Below are positions 9,890 through 21,240 of a stretch of 64,000 bases of DNA, one piece after another. This DNA comes from Moringa oleifera (taxonomy: Eukaryota > Streptophyta > Magnoliopsida > Brassicales > Moringaceae), in assembly GCA_021397835.1 (NCBI GenBank), contig JAJFZO010000718.1, positions 186,001 through 250,000 on the forward strand, read 5' to 3'. Positions within the stretch are counted from its first letter, which is position 1. Every line of letters begins with the position of its first letter. The notes beneath the pieces are model-generated. The model made no database searches. It was not told the DNA's origin and saw only the letters and a program-made list of their open reading frames with translations. The translations under genes were made by a program, and so were the position numbers.

Positions 9890-10244
9890 AAATAATTTAG
9901 GGACAAAAGGTGACTTTAAGTATTTGAAAAGGTAATTTTAGATTTAAATGAATATTAATATAAATAAAATAAAAGATAAGTACAAAATAATATTGACGAT
10001 TTTTTATTAAAAATTACTATTTTATATACAAAAAATTTAACACTTATATATTGCTGTTGAACGTCAACAAAAATCAACAATCAAAAAACTTTTAAGGGGT
10101 TTGCAAGGTGGGATGTTGGATCCCTTCAATAAGTCGACATTTGAAAGCAGCACCAAAGCGCAAACTCTATTCATTTGAAGAGTTTAAAATACTTTTTATA
10201 TCTATCTATTATTTTAACTTTTCACAGCAGACATCAACTCATCG
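9890..10244 (-). repeat. Right-hand (5') LTR of copia remnant A
   Basis: It aligns with the right ends of remnants B (about 20150-20518), C (about 29200-29510) and D (about 35621-35937) and with the left LTR of D. Shared phrases include 'gcaaggtgggatgttg' and 'catttgaaggcaacatgaaa'. The LTR starts TGATGA on the minus strand. Directly beyond it lies the 3' flank of the proline-rich gene at 10567. Confidence 0.65.
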
Positions 10245-10566
10245 CATAAAGATGGAGAGAACAAAGACCACTACCAACGAGTATTTATTACTAGTAACTC
10301 AAAAGTACAATCAATGCATGAAACACTCCAATGTAACAAACAAATATGGAAAAATAATGAACTGACACTACCGCCCATGTGGAAGTAAATAAGACAGGAG
10401 CACCTTATAAGGGCCATAACTGGCTAATGATACAAATTAAGATGGAAAGGGTATCCCAAGTGTAGGCATTTTCAAGTGATACTAGCGAGCCAGCACCATA
10501 CCAAACTAAATTAAGCAACAGCAGTTTAGCAAACTCCATCCATTGGAGAACATAAGAGGAGCAAGC

Positions 10567-10932
10567 TCAAGGGCTAGTGGTTGCAGGAGGTGGAGAGAGA
10601 AATGAGATAGAGGGGATTGTAGTTGGGATTGTTGGAATAGATGGCATGCTGGGCAGTGGAGGCAAAGTGACCTTAGGGACGGTTGGCACGTTGGGAATGC
10701 TAGGCAATGGAGGCAGCACTGTAGGATTAGGCAGAGAAGGCTGATTGGTCGGCGAGGTTGGTATTGTAGGCTGTGGCAGATTTGGTATGGAAGGCAATGG
10801 TGGGAGTGTTGGTTTAGGCGGTGGAGGCAATTGTGGCAACTGCAGGAGGTGTCGAGCTGCCAAGGCCCCGTTCATGCTTGAAAATGACAAAGCAACCACA
10901 AAAGCTATGACGAAGAAATTGTAGGAGGCCAT
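10567..10932 (-). CDS. Small secreted proline-rich cell-wall-type protein (copy 1, minus)
   Basis: This is a single-exon gene of 121 codons. Residues 1-25 (MASYNFFVIAFVVALSFSSM, then NGALA) form a signal peptide. The mature part starts ARHLLQLPQLP and then runs as LPPLPSIPN/TIPTSPT/PTVLPPLPS-type repeats with about 34 prolines in 95 residues, no cysteine, and an LSPPPATTSP tail. It resembles plant PELPK1-like hydroxyproline-rich proteins, thought to be secreted to the wall. Tyr occurs only in the signal peptide, so extensin-type Tyr cross-linking is not expected. A TATA box lies at 11043-11050 (minus strand), 111 bp upstream. It is the head-to-head partner of the broken gene at 12202. It differs from its paralogues in having PPPP early on and SISFLS near the end. 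Confidence 0.85.
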   Translation of the reverse strand: MASYNFFVIAFVVALSFSSMNGALAARHLLQLPQLPPPPKPTLPPLPSIPNLPQPTIPTSPTNQPSLPNPTVLPPLPSIPNVPTVPKVTLPPLPSMPSIPTIPTTIPSISFLSPPPATTSP

Positions 10933-12201
10933 TATGTACCGAGCAAATAATGTCTTCCTGGTTGCGTATGAGCTAATGAATGCTAGTGCTCGAAAAGGAG
11001 TTGGTTCTGTGTTTGAATTCCAGAACTCATGCTAGTGCTCGATTTATATAGCAAGTGGCCTTAGGCTCCGTTGATGATCTGGCCATCCTGTATGGTTCTA
11101 AAACCGTAGAAGATTGTTTCTGGTTTTCTTTAAATTAGTTCACCTTCTTATCTGTCTTTGGTTGTTGACTAGAAAACTTGTTCAGTATTGACTTCTTGCT
11201 CCATTTGTTGGCAAACGTGTTTGAGGGAGTGTTGGAGTGATCAACAAAATCAGCATATCTAACCTTTCTGACAATCTACTTGTTCATTATCTAATTGTAA
11301 ACATGTAAATCCTTGGCTAACAAAGAGAAATATAATTAAGTGGTTAAACCATGGCTTATGTGATCCCAGTAAGTAGTCTTGGAAATGTTATTTTAACACA
11401 AGAAAATGTTTTCCTAATTAAATCCTCCTAATTTCTCCTTTTAGGCATAGATTTTATTTTCGTTACAGTGGATGTATATATTGATACATAAATGTAATTT
11501 AAAAAATTATAACATAATTCAAAATCCAAATCCCAAATCCATATAGTAATACCCAAATTGTAAATCTCCAATAGTTAAATTCTAAAGTTAATTTCAAAGA
11601 GTAATTATGATTTCGTGAATTCCAGGTTTTTAATCTGATAATTATCATGTACTTGCATTTCATTGTGGACAAGTTTTTAATATAAGTCTTCACATGTCAA
11701 ATAATGTACTCAACAATGTGGATAAGCCTTCACATATTATAAGCTAAATAATGGTGGTCTTTAAATTGTGAGGAGATACAGCTGTGCCACATTAAATCCC
11801 AGTTTAATTTTAGGTAGCCCAAAAAATTTAGACTCAAGATATGACAAAAACATATTATGATCATATGATAATCAATTAGTTGACCTATCTGTTTGATTGT
11901 TTCACTACCATTTGAGCCAACCACATGCAATTATATTTTCACAATGTTGTAGTATAGGGAGTAAATGAGGTGTCCAACTACATAAGGATAACCCGAAAGG
12001 GTGCTGCAACCTTTTACCTATCATGTAGAAAAAGCATCACTCACGTGGTTGGCCTAAATCCCAATATCTCAAGCTATACAAGCTCCTCTCGTAGGCCTTA
12101 GATTCACGTGACTAACCTTCCTAAGATTTTTCTCTTGGCTTGCCCCCTCTTCTGATCCTACTCTCTCGGCTACTCTATATCTTGAGATCGACGCTTTAGC
12201 T
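10933..12201. promoter_or_regulatory. Divergent intergenic promoter region of PRP pair 1
   Basis: 1269 bp separate the two start codons. The minus gene has TTTATATA at 11043-11050. The plus gene has a degraded TATA (TATACAA, 12075-12081), where the intact paralogues have TATAAAA. A near-palindrome ATTATGATCATATGATAAT lies at 11854-11872. The block aligns over its length with 21241-22496 and 36650-37900. The ORFs at 11499-11930 are by-products of this noncoding homology. Confidence 0.75.
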
Positions 12202-12488
12202 ATGGCAGCCTACAGTGGCTTGATCTTATTTGCTTTCTTTATTGCTTTGGCCTTTTGGGGCATCGAAGTTGGCCTGGCAGCTCGTGACCTTTTGCAGTTG
12301 CCACAATGCCATCAATTCCTACCGCTCAGCCATCTATCCCTAAGGCTACACTTCCTCCATTGCCCAGTTTGCCCTCCATCCCCAGTGTCCCAAAAGTCAC
12401 TTTACCTCCATTGCCAAGCATGCCCTCTATTCCTAATATCCCCTCTATTCCTTTCCTATCTCCACCTCCATCAGCCTCTAGTCCTTGA
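12202..12488 (+). pseudogene. Frameshifted proline-rich protein gene (copy 1, plus)
   Basis: The start matches the intact paralogue at 37901: signal peptide MAAYSGLILFAFFIALAFWG, then IEVGLAARDLLQLPQ. Immediately after LPQ, 76 bp are missing (paralogue positions 38006-38081), with the 4-base microhomology ACAA at both edges. Because 76 is not a multiple of 3, translation shifts into a Cys/His/Leu-rich frame and runs to a stop near 12654. The original frame resumes at 12306 (MPSIPTAQPSIPK...) and ends ...FLSPPPSASSP at 12488. The TATA box is also mutated. Either the copy is dead or it makes a 150-residue aberrant protein; I favour the former. Confidence 0.85.
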
Positions 12489-14546
12489 GCTCAATCTTTA
12501 TACGTTTGCAGACTCTATTCGTTCATTGCTGTTGTCTGGCGTAACAGAAGCATTTAGTATTATAAGGTCTTTCTGGGTGTGTTATCTGAGGCCTTCTATT
12601 GCTTATCATTTCTTGTTAAATTTAAAGATATCGGCCGCCTTCATCTTTTTTTGACTTTTCCTCTTTGTGCATATGGAATTTCTGTAAACATTGGTTGTAT
12701 TATGAGTTATAGTAAACAGAAGTTGTCACTTTCATGATCTAGTTCTAAATTTCCATGCTTCTCCTTTCTCCATGTTTGTCTGTCTTGGAAGCTTGATTTC
12801 CACCTTGCTGAACTTGCAACAGCATATATGTCAAGTATTCAATGATCGGGAAAAAAACGAATCATTAAATTAAACCAAATGATTGCACAAATATTCAAGA
12901 ACTATAGCCGCCTGCATGTTTCTCTAAACGCAGTGAGACTAACTAATGAAATATTCTTCCTTACCATTTCTAATTGCAGACCCGTTAATCATCCTAGGCA
13001 TGACTCTACTTAAGTCCATGGAGAATTTAGTCTATCATTTATTCAAGTAAACCATGCTTTATAACATTATCTTTGTGAACAAAAAGTGGAAAGTAGGAAC
13101 TGTCATATTATACTAGTCTTCTTGCTTATGGCTAATTACTCAAACAAATAATTGGTTTAGATTGCTAATTAGTCTTTTTGGCCAAAATCGCCTGCCAACT
13201 CATTGTTTTGACCATTTCAAATATGGAATCTGAGCACAGCGATTGGTACCTTCAATAGTAACACCTTATTGATTGAGACAAAAAGCTTGCCTAAAAAGAT
13301 TTTGCAACAAAAGACCATATTTGAAGCATGGTATGACTATAAACCAAGGTTGCAAAGTTTTAAAACACTTTAAGTTGAAACTCTAACTCCTAAGAGAATT
13401 AAAAAAAAAAAATAAATTCAATCAAATTTGTTACAAAATAAAAAATAAAAGATAATGACATCTTGACAATGGCACTTCTAACGATTAGATATGAATTTTT
13501 GAGAAAATACGTTGGTGTATGGAGCAAAAATAGTTGGGAGATGTATTAGTAATATACTTTATTTACTGCATGTTTTTAAATGAGATAAAATAAAACCTAA
13601 TTTTTATCTATTTTAAATAGATTTGAATGAGGACAAGAACAATCTTTTAGTTTAATTTTTGAATTAAGATTTTTAGGATATTTAAATAAGCACAATTTTA
13701 GGTTTGATTGTTTCTTTTTTCTTATAAATTCGATCTTCATCAATGAAATAAGTTAGCAATTTCAAGCCCCAAAATTTTTTTATCATTAATTTATTATTCT
13801 TCCTCTTAAAACCTAATAGATTGGAAGTTTTGATGTATTTACATACGATGCTAATTAATCAAGAGACTTAGGGTCAACCATCTTACATAATACTTACAAG
13901 ATATATGCAAAATTTATGTATCAATTATCTAAATGCATTTGTACAAAAATTTTATATAATCAACAAAAGAAATAGCAACATACATTTTTTTTCTCCATCC
14001 ACTCTTCATAAAGATGTTAATTAAACTGTCCACCAATATCAAATTTCAAATTTAATTAGAGAATGCTCTCAATCTCATTATTAGCCTTGGGTAATTTATA
14101 AAATAATAATTTTTACATGTCTTCTTTTTACTGTTCACATTTCTAGTGCTTGTGTTGTTGCTATCAAAAATGGTAAAAGACAAAGAGGGAAATGACTCCA
14201 ACCAGTGGGTATGGCAATAATAGATAGAACTCTAGCCTTATTAAGTAGATAAAATGAAGTTCCGGTTACTTTCTTATAAAACTTAGAAGGAGGTGAATGT
14301 GAGAGTCTCTAGGAGATCACTCTAATGCTTAAATGAGTAAACAAATTAGTAGTAAAATGTTAACGAAAATGAATTTAGCTTAGCTTTTTTAAGTACATAC
14401 CTACTAGATATATATAGACTAAAAAAAAGCACAACTAGCCCTGTAAGCAGTTATCCCTGAAGTTCATAATTAAATCCATAGGTGCGATGTCTAAGCCATT
14501 GTAGAGATAGTTAAGAATTTGTTACAGGAAATTTTCGATAGCTCTT
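12489..14546. other. Noncoding downstream flank block of PRP unit 1
   Basis: No gene is seen. 12490-12960 is homologous to 38300-38700, downstream of the intact plus gene (shared 'ttgcagactc.attcgttcattg'). 13290-14540 is homologous to 29640-31260 and partly to 38860-39180. The block ends abruptly where copia remnant B begins. Confidence 0.7.
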
Positions 14547-16523
14547 ATTGTGAAACATAAGATTCTTTATAATTATTATTGTTGTTATCATAGTAAATCT
14601 CTATAACTTCATTTTGTGGCTCATCCATGTATTCAAAGATGCACTTTAACCATATAACTTCGCTTGTAATCATAGTTGTTGAAATATATTACGCTTCTAC
14701 TCATGATTGTGCAACAGTTGCTTGCTTCTTTCCAGCCCATGAGAATATTTTAAAGTCTAGTGTGAATGCATAGCCAGATATGCCTTTCATATCATCAACT
14801 GATCCTACCCATCACCACCAGTATATCTAGATAATCTTGACTTAAATATGGATCCATACCATATGCCATAATTTGTTGTTCCTTGTAAGTATTTGAGTAT
14901 CTTTTTAACTGCTCCATAGGATTTTGACTTGGATTCTGCATGAATCTTAATAATAAGCTAGTGGTATGCCTAATATCTCACCTTATTGCTATTAAGTATA
15001 ATAGACTTTCAATGATGCTTCAAAACTATGTAACATTTGCCTTTGTCATGCCATCTTCTTTTCCTAAAGTTTTGTTATTATCCACTGAAGCTGCTATTGG
15101 TTCGCAACCTTGTAGTTTTTTATTTATTAATTTTACGAATGAGCATTTTATCTTCTTTTTAACTTATATCAATCTCGAAAAGTAGTGCATATGCCAAATC
15201 AATCATTTCGAATGTCTTCATCATAATTTCTTTGAATTCTTTTATCATTTTCTCGTCATTTCATGTGAACATCAAATCATTGATGTATAGTGAAACAGGA
15301 AGTATATTATTTGTACCTTCAGTCTAGGTATATAACATTGGCTCACTTTTACTCCTTCCTAAATTCTTGTTTGATAAAGTAATTGTTAATTCGACATACC
15401 AGGCTCACAGAGCTTGTTTTAGACCATACATGGCTTTCTTTAGCTTGAGTACTTTGTCTTATTTTTCTTGTACTATAAATCCTTGAGGTTGTTCTATGTA
15501 GATTCTTTCTTCAACCATTAAGAAAAGCTATCTTCATGCGTAATTGATAGAGCTTCCAGTTTTTTTAAAGTTGTAAGTGCTACTAATGTCCTTATTATAT
15601 CTAGTTGAGTAAATAAAAGAAATGTCAAGTTGTACTGAACTCCAAATTGTTGAGTATTATTTCACTACTAATCATGCCTTATACTTTTGAATTGAGCCAT
15701 CAGAATTAACTTGTAAATTGACTTAACTCCGATGACTTCTTTATGTTGAGAAAGGTTAGTTAACTCCCATGTTTCATTTTTCTCAGCCATCTTAATCTCT
15801 TCCTCCATAGATTGGATCAGTCCTTGTTATTTTGAAGCTACTTCATAATTCTTTAGCTCTATTATCATCCAACTGCATGTTTCATATATCTCAACTAATG
15901 ACTTACTTTTTCTTTCTATTAATTATCATAAGTAATCTTCATGTGGTTTTTTTCATTATGTTATTAAAGGCTTTTGGTCAAATTTGCTCAATTTCATTCT
16001 ACTATTCAGTAAGTACTAGTAAATTGATGTCTTTTCTTTTCATTTTTTTTCACTCTCTATTGTAGTTAGCATCTTCATCAAATTTAACGTCTCTACTAAT
16101 GATTAGTTTATTTGTTCTCAAGTTATAAACTCAATGGCCTTTTGAATGAGTATTATAGCCTAAGAAGATATCTTTATCTTTTTATTAGCTTGCCTCTTTT
16201 TTTCTTGTGTAATATGGGTATAAAAAATAACAAAAAATTTTGAGATATTTTGTTGATGGCTTTCTTCCACTCCAAGCTTCAATCATTATCATGTCTTGAC
16301 TAACTTTTATCGAACTTTTGTTGAATAGGTAGACTATTGTATTACAACCTCTATTTAAAAGGTTTTTTTATATACTTTTCTCCATCAGCATAGCTTGTGC
16401 TAGCTCAACTATAGTTCTATTTTTCGATTCCGATATGCCATTTTATTCAAAAGTGTATTGAAGTATGAGTTGAAGTTTAATGCCTTTAACTTCATCAAAC
16501 TTGTGACATTTTTTAGATGAGCA

Positions 16524-16817
16524 TTACTTGCCTCTACCACTTTTTGTAAGCTTTACATGATGACTACTTTGCTTCTCCACACAAGTTTTAAACTTCTTGA
16601 AAATTTTAAAGACTAATTGCATTACTTTTAATAAAAAGTAAATCCTTATCATTCGAGTGTACTTATCAATAAAAAGAACGAAGTACCTATTTTGATTAAG
16701 TGATAAAGTGCGCATTAGACCACAGACATTTGTTTGGACTAGCTTTAGTGCATGGCTTGTTGTTTCCATAAGCTTTTCTAGATAGAAATTGTTGTCAATG
16801 TTGTTTGTTATAAACAT
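16524..16817 (-). pseudogene. Copia integrase core fragment
   Basis: The 97-codon minus-strand frame carries LKLVQTNVCGLMRTLSLNQN, then RYFVLFIDKYTRMIRIYFL and a VEKQS segment. These are the start of the integrase core, including the first Asp region (usually HTDVCGP) and the 'R.FVLFIDDYTR..WVYFL' strand with its second Asp region. Both Asp motifs are altered (TN for TD, DK for DD), so the core is catalytically dead. Confidence 0.85.
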
Positions 16818-17034
16818 CCTTCATAGAAGTTAGTAATCTTCTTTATTGTCAGCAAATCTTTAATCATATTCTTTTACTAAAGGATCTTTAAACCATACAA
16901 GTTGAAATGCTCAAATCTTTTTTACTATAGCCAAAAATCATGCACTTTTGCTTATGCAGCTTTGTCTCTCACACATCTCTATTGGATTAGGAGACATCTA
17001 TTTTCTTTCACTTTTATGTCTTTTTTATCATATA

Positions 17035-17220
17035 TTAAAAACAATTGCACCAAAATGCAAAAAAAAAAAAAAAAAAATCATCTCTCAAACTATTTTTTCC
17101 ACACTTAATAAATTTTGATTTACTAAGAAGAAGCAGAACTTGATTAATGTACATCTTGCCTTTCTTTATATAAATGAAAATAAAATTTACCAATTGCCTC
17201 AAGAAATTCACCGTTCCCAA
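17035..17220 (-). pseudogene. Copia protease/pre-integrase fragment
   Basis: The minus-strand frame MGTVNFLRQLVNFIFIYIKK is the counterpart of the fragment at 8626-8844 (MEMVNLLRQLVNFISIDIKK). It is broken by an 18-base A run at 17058-17077. It belongs to remnant B. Confidence 0.65.
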
Positions 17221-17628
17221 TTTTCACTTTAGTTTACTTTATAAAAGTTACAGAAAGTGGTTTCATTTTCTGTCATATATATGATTATTATAGCCACTAA
17301 GTACCATATGTTCACTTTTTTCTACAATAACTCCTTGAGAGGCATGAAAAAGATAAGTTAGAACTTCATTTTCTTTAGTAAAGATTAGCTCAATGATTTC
17401 TCTTTAGCCTGTAATCTCCTTGTAAATGTCTAAACTCTGTACATTTTTGGCATTATGGCTTTCCCATAAACCTAAAAACCTTTTTGCATATGAACTTTCC
17501 TTTTGTAAATGCCACATAGAGAAGAAATATTCTATTTATCAAATTGTTTTCCTTAACTATACTTATTTTTAAAACTTTTATTTCAACTTTCCTTCTTTTT
17601 TTGTTTTAATTTTGAGACCATATTTTCA

Positions 17629-19511
17629 ATAATATCCTTACTCTTACTACATTCACGTATCATGATTATTGACACATATGGGGTCATCCATACATTGATA
17701 CCTGTTTAACTATGCAAATTATGCACTTAATACTTATTGAAAATTGCTATGTATAAGTCACATGAATTGTACAAGATTATTGTTAATACTTACAGATGTG
17801 CTAGCCATGTTACGAATTATGAAAGTTATAGAGAGTAGATTGAAATTTTAAGAGGACTAAAAGACAATAAGATGAAGTAATTTGCTAAGTGGATGCATGA
17901 GACTAAGGCATCTAGCAATTTTATCAAGACATTAGATAAACCAAGAAACAATAGCCATCTAACCCTTTTTCTTCCTCAGAAATCATACATTTGAAATTTG
18001 AATAAAACCTAGTTACATCTCTCTTACTAAAATATATGGTTAGGAATTATGGAAGAATATAATAGTGCTATATTTTTGGAGTCGTAACTTGAGACACAAT
18101 TTTCGTGGGTTTAGAGTTTGAATTTGAAAAAACAAAACATAAACCTTGCAACTAAAAAGCTGAACTATAGAACAACATAATGATTTGGTTAAACAAGAAA
18201 AACTAAAAGAGTTATGGCTTGATTACGAAGGCTGAAAACATGGGATATTTTATAAAAAATAAAATTTAATAAGGTGCTAACTTAGTTAGGTTTGAAGAGC
18301 AAATTTAGTTTACATATAAATGAATAATTTTGGTGTATGGAATATGCAGTGATAAATCAATTATGCACAAAAAAAAAAAATTGAGCATAAGAATGAGAAC
18401 TAAGTAGAGTAAAGTGCAATGAATTTAGGAAAATAAGAATTCAATTTAGGCTCACCTATTATGTATGATCATGCTTGTAAATATTATAATAGTATATCTT
18501 ATAGACTTATAGGACAATAACAAGATAAGAAAAGGTAAAGAGGGGGAAATTTACATAGAGGCTTACTTTTAAAGTTACAAACGGTAACTATAAGCAAATT
18601 ATATGATTGAATGTGTAAAAAAAAAAGGTTGTATGTTTGAGTAATAAAATGGATTGGTGCCTTAAATTATTGTTTGAGCATTTAAAACATATTTGAGTCT
18701 TTAAAAGTATATTGAATTTGCTAGATGATTACTTGCATAACTAAATAAAAAGGTGGTAAATAAGTTATGGCTTACTTGATAAGCTATGTAATTCCATACA
18801 TGATAAGGAATACTCCATCAACCACAGGTCGATGATACAAAATAACTTTCTTATGCGATGAGCCAATGATACAAAAAAATACAGATATGATTACGATCTT
18901 ATGGATCAATGTGTTCACAAGAAATCTCTGAAGCATTTGCTTATCTTGTTGGCCACAACATAAAAAGAAAATAAAAATGCATATCACTTGCATTTGCTTA
19001 TTTATACACGGTATTTGATAGGTAAGGATAACATATTTAGTAATGACTTGTAGCTTAGATGACATGCTTGACATAATTTATTCTTGTTATATGTTTGTAT
19101 TTACTGAGTTATGACTCACTAAATCACAAAGAAATTTTCAGATTAGTGAAGTTAAAAAGAGAAAACCTCAACGAACCTTAAAAATCATATGGAGTACAAG
19201 TCGATAGCTTATCCTCTTATATGTTATCTCTTCTCTTGATCACTTTTATACACTTAGTACTAGTAGGAAGTTTCGTGTTTATGTATATAGAGTGAAAGGG
19301 TTAAGAAATGTGATGTAAAAGAAAGATTCTTTAGTTTTATAGACCAACTTACTTATACAATGTATGAATATTAACTTCTTTCATATAAAACATGTTTTGA
19401 AGGTCACGTGGTATTTATATGAAAATAAAATAATGATCCTCTACAATGATGATAAGATATGATATGATTATGTGATAGATGCTATATTTACAAAAATAAG
19501 ATAGGTTCCTT
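17629..19511. mobile_element. Unclassified 1.9 kb insertion in copia B with 8-bp target duplication
   Basis: Copia homology with C and D stops after 'gagaccatattttca' and resumes with 'tattttcactctgaaaagc'. The 8 bases TATTTTCA are present on both sides (17621-17628 and 19512-19519). The uninterrupted copies (28530, 35455) read straight through. The insert is AT-rich, has no convincing ORF (a 96-codon minus frame at 18784-19074 is unrecognised), and I see no long terminal inverted or direct repeat. An 8-bp duplication fits hAT-type transposition. Confidence 0.6.
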
Positions 19512-20149
19512 TATTTTCACTCTGAAAAGCATTTATCAAAAAGTTTTCACCATGCCTACTTAGCATTTTTTTCATGTGCTTCAAGAAAAGTCATTATTTT
19601 TGTAGATGATATAGTTTTTATATCCATAAATGCATCAATAAGGAAGATTACTTCATCATCATTTCCTGTGTTAATAATATTTTCTCTATTGTTTTCTTAT
19701 CAAAAATACTTTATTCATAAACTCTCATCTGATTAAGTATTTCTTTAATTATTGAATAATAATCTTTTACAATTTTATCATCTTTCATACTCATAATTTT
19801 AAAATTTCTTTGTAGTGATTGGGGTTTGATAGTACATACTTCTTACTTCCATGATACTCCTACAATGTATTCTACGCTTCTTTGGCAATCATTGCTTCCG
19901 TGGTCCATAAGAATCATTCTACATATATATTTTTTTAATGTCTTTTTCTAGGAGATAGAAAGAATTGAAGTGTCTTCAAGGCTTGCAAACTCTTCTTTAA
20001 CAATGTCCACGAATTTTGAGAGCGAAAATAAATTTTTATTTTGATGAACAAATTAAAATTAAAATTTTAATTTCTCTATGAATTTTTTTTGAAAAATAGA
20101 TGAATTACTATAATGTGCCATTTGATTAAAAGGATTAGACCCAATAAAT

Positions 20150-20518
20150 GATTGAAAGTAATTTACTTATTATTGATAATTTTAAGTATTTGAATTGATA
20201 ATTTAAATTTCAATATAAATATAAATAGTATAAATATTAATTATCAAAGAATATTGATAATTTGTGATTGAAAATTACTATTTTAATTAAAAAATATAAA
20301 GATTTAACCCCCAAATATAAGTGTTGAATGTTGGTAAAAACACACATTCAAGAATCTTTGAAGAAGTACTTGGAAGGCGGGATGTCAACTTGCTTTTATC
20401 TACTGGCATTTGAAGGAAACATGAAAGTCATTATGCACAAACTCCAATCATTTGGGGAGTTCAAAATAATTTTATCCATTTATTATTTTTTAACTTTTTC
20501 CAGTAAACATCAACTCAT
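20150..20518 (-). repeat. Right-hand (5') LTR of copia remnant B
   Basis: It is homologous to the LTRs of A, C and D, including 'ggcgggatgtcaac' and 'catttgaaggaaacatgaaagtcattatgcac'. The homology ends at 'caactcat', where the 3' flank of the proline-rich gene ('acaaaggccggagagcaaag') starts, the same junction as in remnants A and D. Confidence 0.65.
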
Positions 20519-20847
20519 AGTACAAAGGCCGGAGAGCAAAGAACATTAACAACAGAAATCCAATATTTATTACTAGTAATCAAAGTACAATCAATGTAGG
20601 AAACACTCCAAATGTAACAAACAAATATGGAAAAATAATGAATTGACACTGCCACAGATGTGAAATTAACTAAGAAAGAGCACCTTATAAGGGCCATAAC
20701 TCAGCTAATGATACAAGTAAAGATGGAAAGGCTCGCCCAAGTGTAAGGCGTGCAAAAGTAACACTAGCTAGCCAGCATCATCCCAAGATAAATGAAGCAA
20801 CGGTAGTGCACAAACTCTATCCATTGGAGAACATAAAACGAGCAAGC

Positions 20848-21240
20848 TCAAGGGCTAGTCGTTGGAGGAGGTGAAGAGAGGAAAGGGATAGAGGGGATTG
20901 TCGTTGGGATTGTTGGGATGGATGGCATGCTGGGCAAAGGAGGCAAAGCAACCTTAGGGACGGTTGGCATGTTGGGAATGCTAGGCAATGGAGGCAGCAC
21001 TGTAGGATTCGGCAGAGAAGGCTGATTGGTAGGCAAGGTTGGTGTTGTAAGCTGTGGCAGATTTGGCATGGATGGCAACGGTGACAGATTTGGCATGGAC
21101 GGCAAAGGTGGCAGTGTTGATTTAGGCAGTGGAGGCAATTGTGGCAACTGCAGAAGGTGACGAGCTGCTAAACCAACATTGAGGCTTGAAAATGATAAAG
21201 CAACCAAGAAAGCTATGATGAAGAAATTGGAGGAAGCCAT
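20848..21240 (-). CDS. Small secreted proline-rich cell-wall-type protein (copy 2, minus)
   Basis: The gene has 130 codons from the ATG at 21240. An in-frame ATG further upstream would add 22 residues in front of the signal peptide and is rejected because MASSNFFIIAF is the start shared by all paralogues. The signal peptide is residues 1-25, then ARHLLQLPQLPPLPKSTLPP and Pro-Leu repeats. Residues about 47-65 hold a 9-residue duplication (PLPSMPNLS followed by PLPSMPNLP), shared only with copy 36266. The C-terminus is FLSSPPPTTSP, with an extra Ser. The TATA box is TTTATATA at 21354-21361, 114 bp upstream. It is the head-to-head partner of 22497. Its 3' flank meets copia B. No intron is seen. 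It is probably secreted to the cell wall. Confidence 0.87.
   Translation of the reverse strand: MASSNFFIIAFLVALSFSSLNVGLAARHLLQLPQLPPLPKSTLPPLPSMPNLSPLPSMPNLPQLTTPTLPTNQPSLPNPTVLPPLPSIPNMPTVPKVALPPLPSMPSIPTIPTTIPSIPFLSSPPPTTSP

Larger units (their letters stand above)
7768..10244 (-). mobile_element. Ty1/copia remnant A (3' half missing)
   Basis: Minus-strand copia order runs from right to left: LTR (right end ...caactcatc at 10244), gag-like region (about 9200-9900), protease and pre-integrase (8626-8844), and the integrase start (8294-8479 and beyond). The RT and RNase H regions expected further left are missing because the gypsy remnant begins at 7766. It aligns throughout with remnants B, C and D. 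Frequent stops mean it is not active. Confidence 0.8.
14547..20518 (-). mobile_element. Ty1/copia remnant B, interrupted by a 1.9 kb insertion
   Basis: The minus-strand order from right to left is LTR (about 20150-20518), gag, protease region (about 17035-17220), integrase (16524-16817), reverse transcriptase (about 15000-16000) and RNase H (about 14560-14760). The left edge cuts into sequence that in remnant D continues to an LTR, so the 3' LTR is lost. The right edge joins the 3' flank of the proline-rich gene at 20848. The element is full of stops. An unrelated insertion splits it at 17629-19511. Confidence 0.8.

Noticed and set aside
11499..11930. Two small minus-strand frames between the divergent genes
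   Set aside because: They lie in conserved promoter DNA; the matching regions of pairs 2 and 3 are not consistently open.
17629..19511. Terminal inverted or direct repeats in the 1.9 kb insertion
   Set aside because: The two ends, read in both orientations, show no convincing match, so I do not assign a superfamily.
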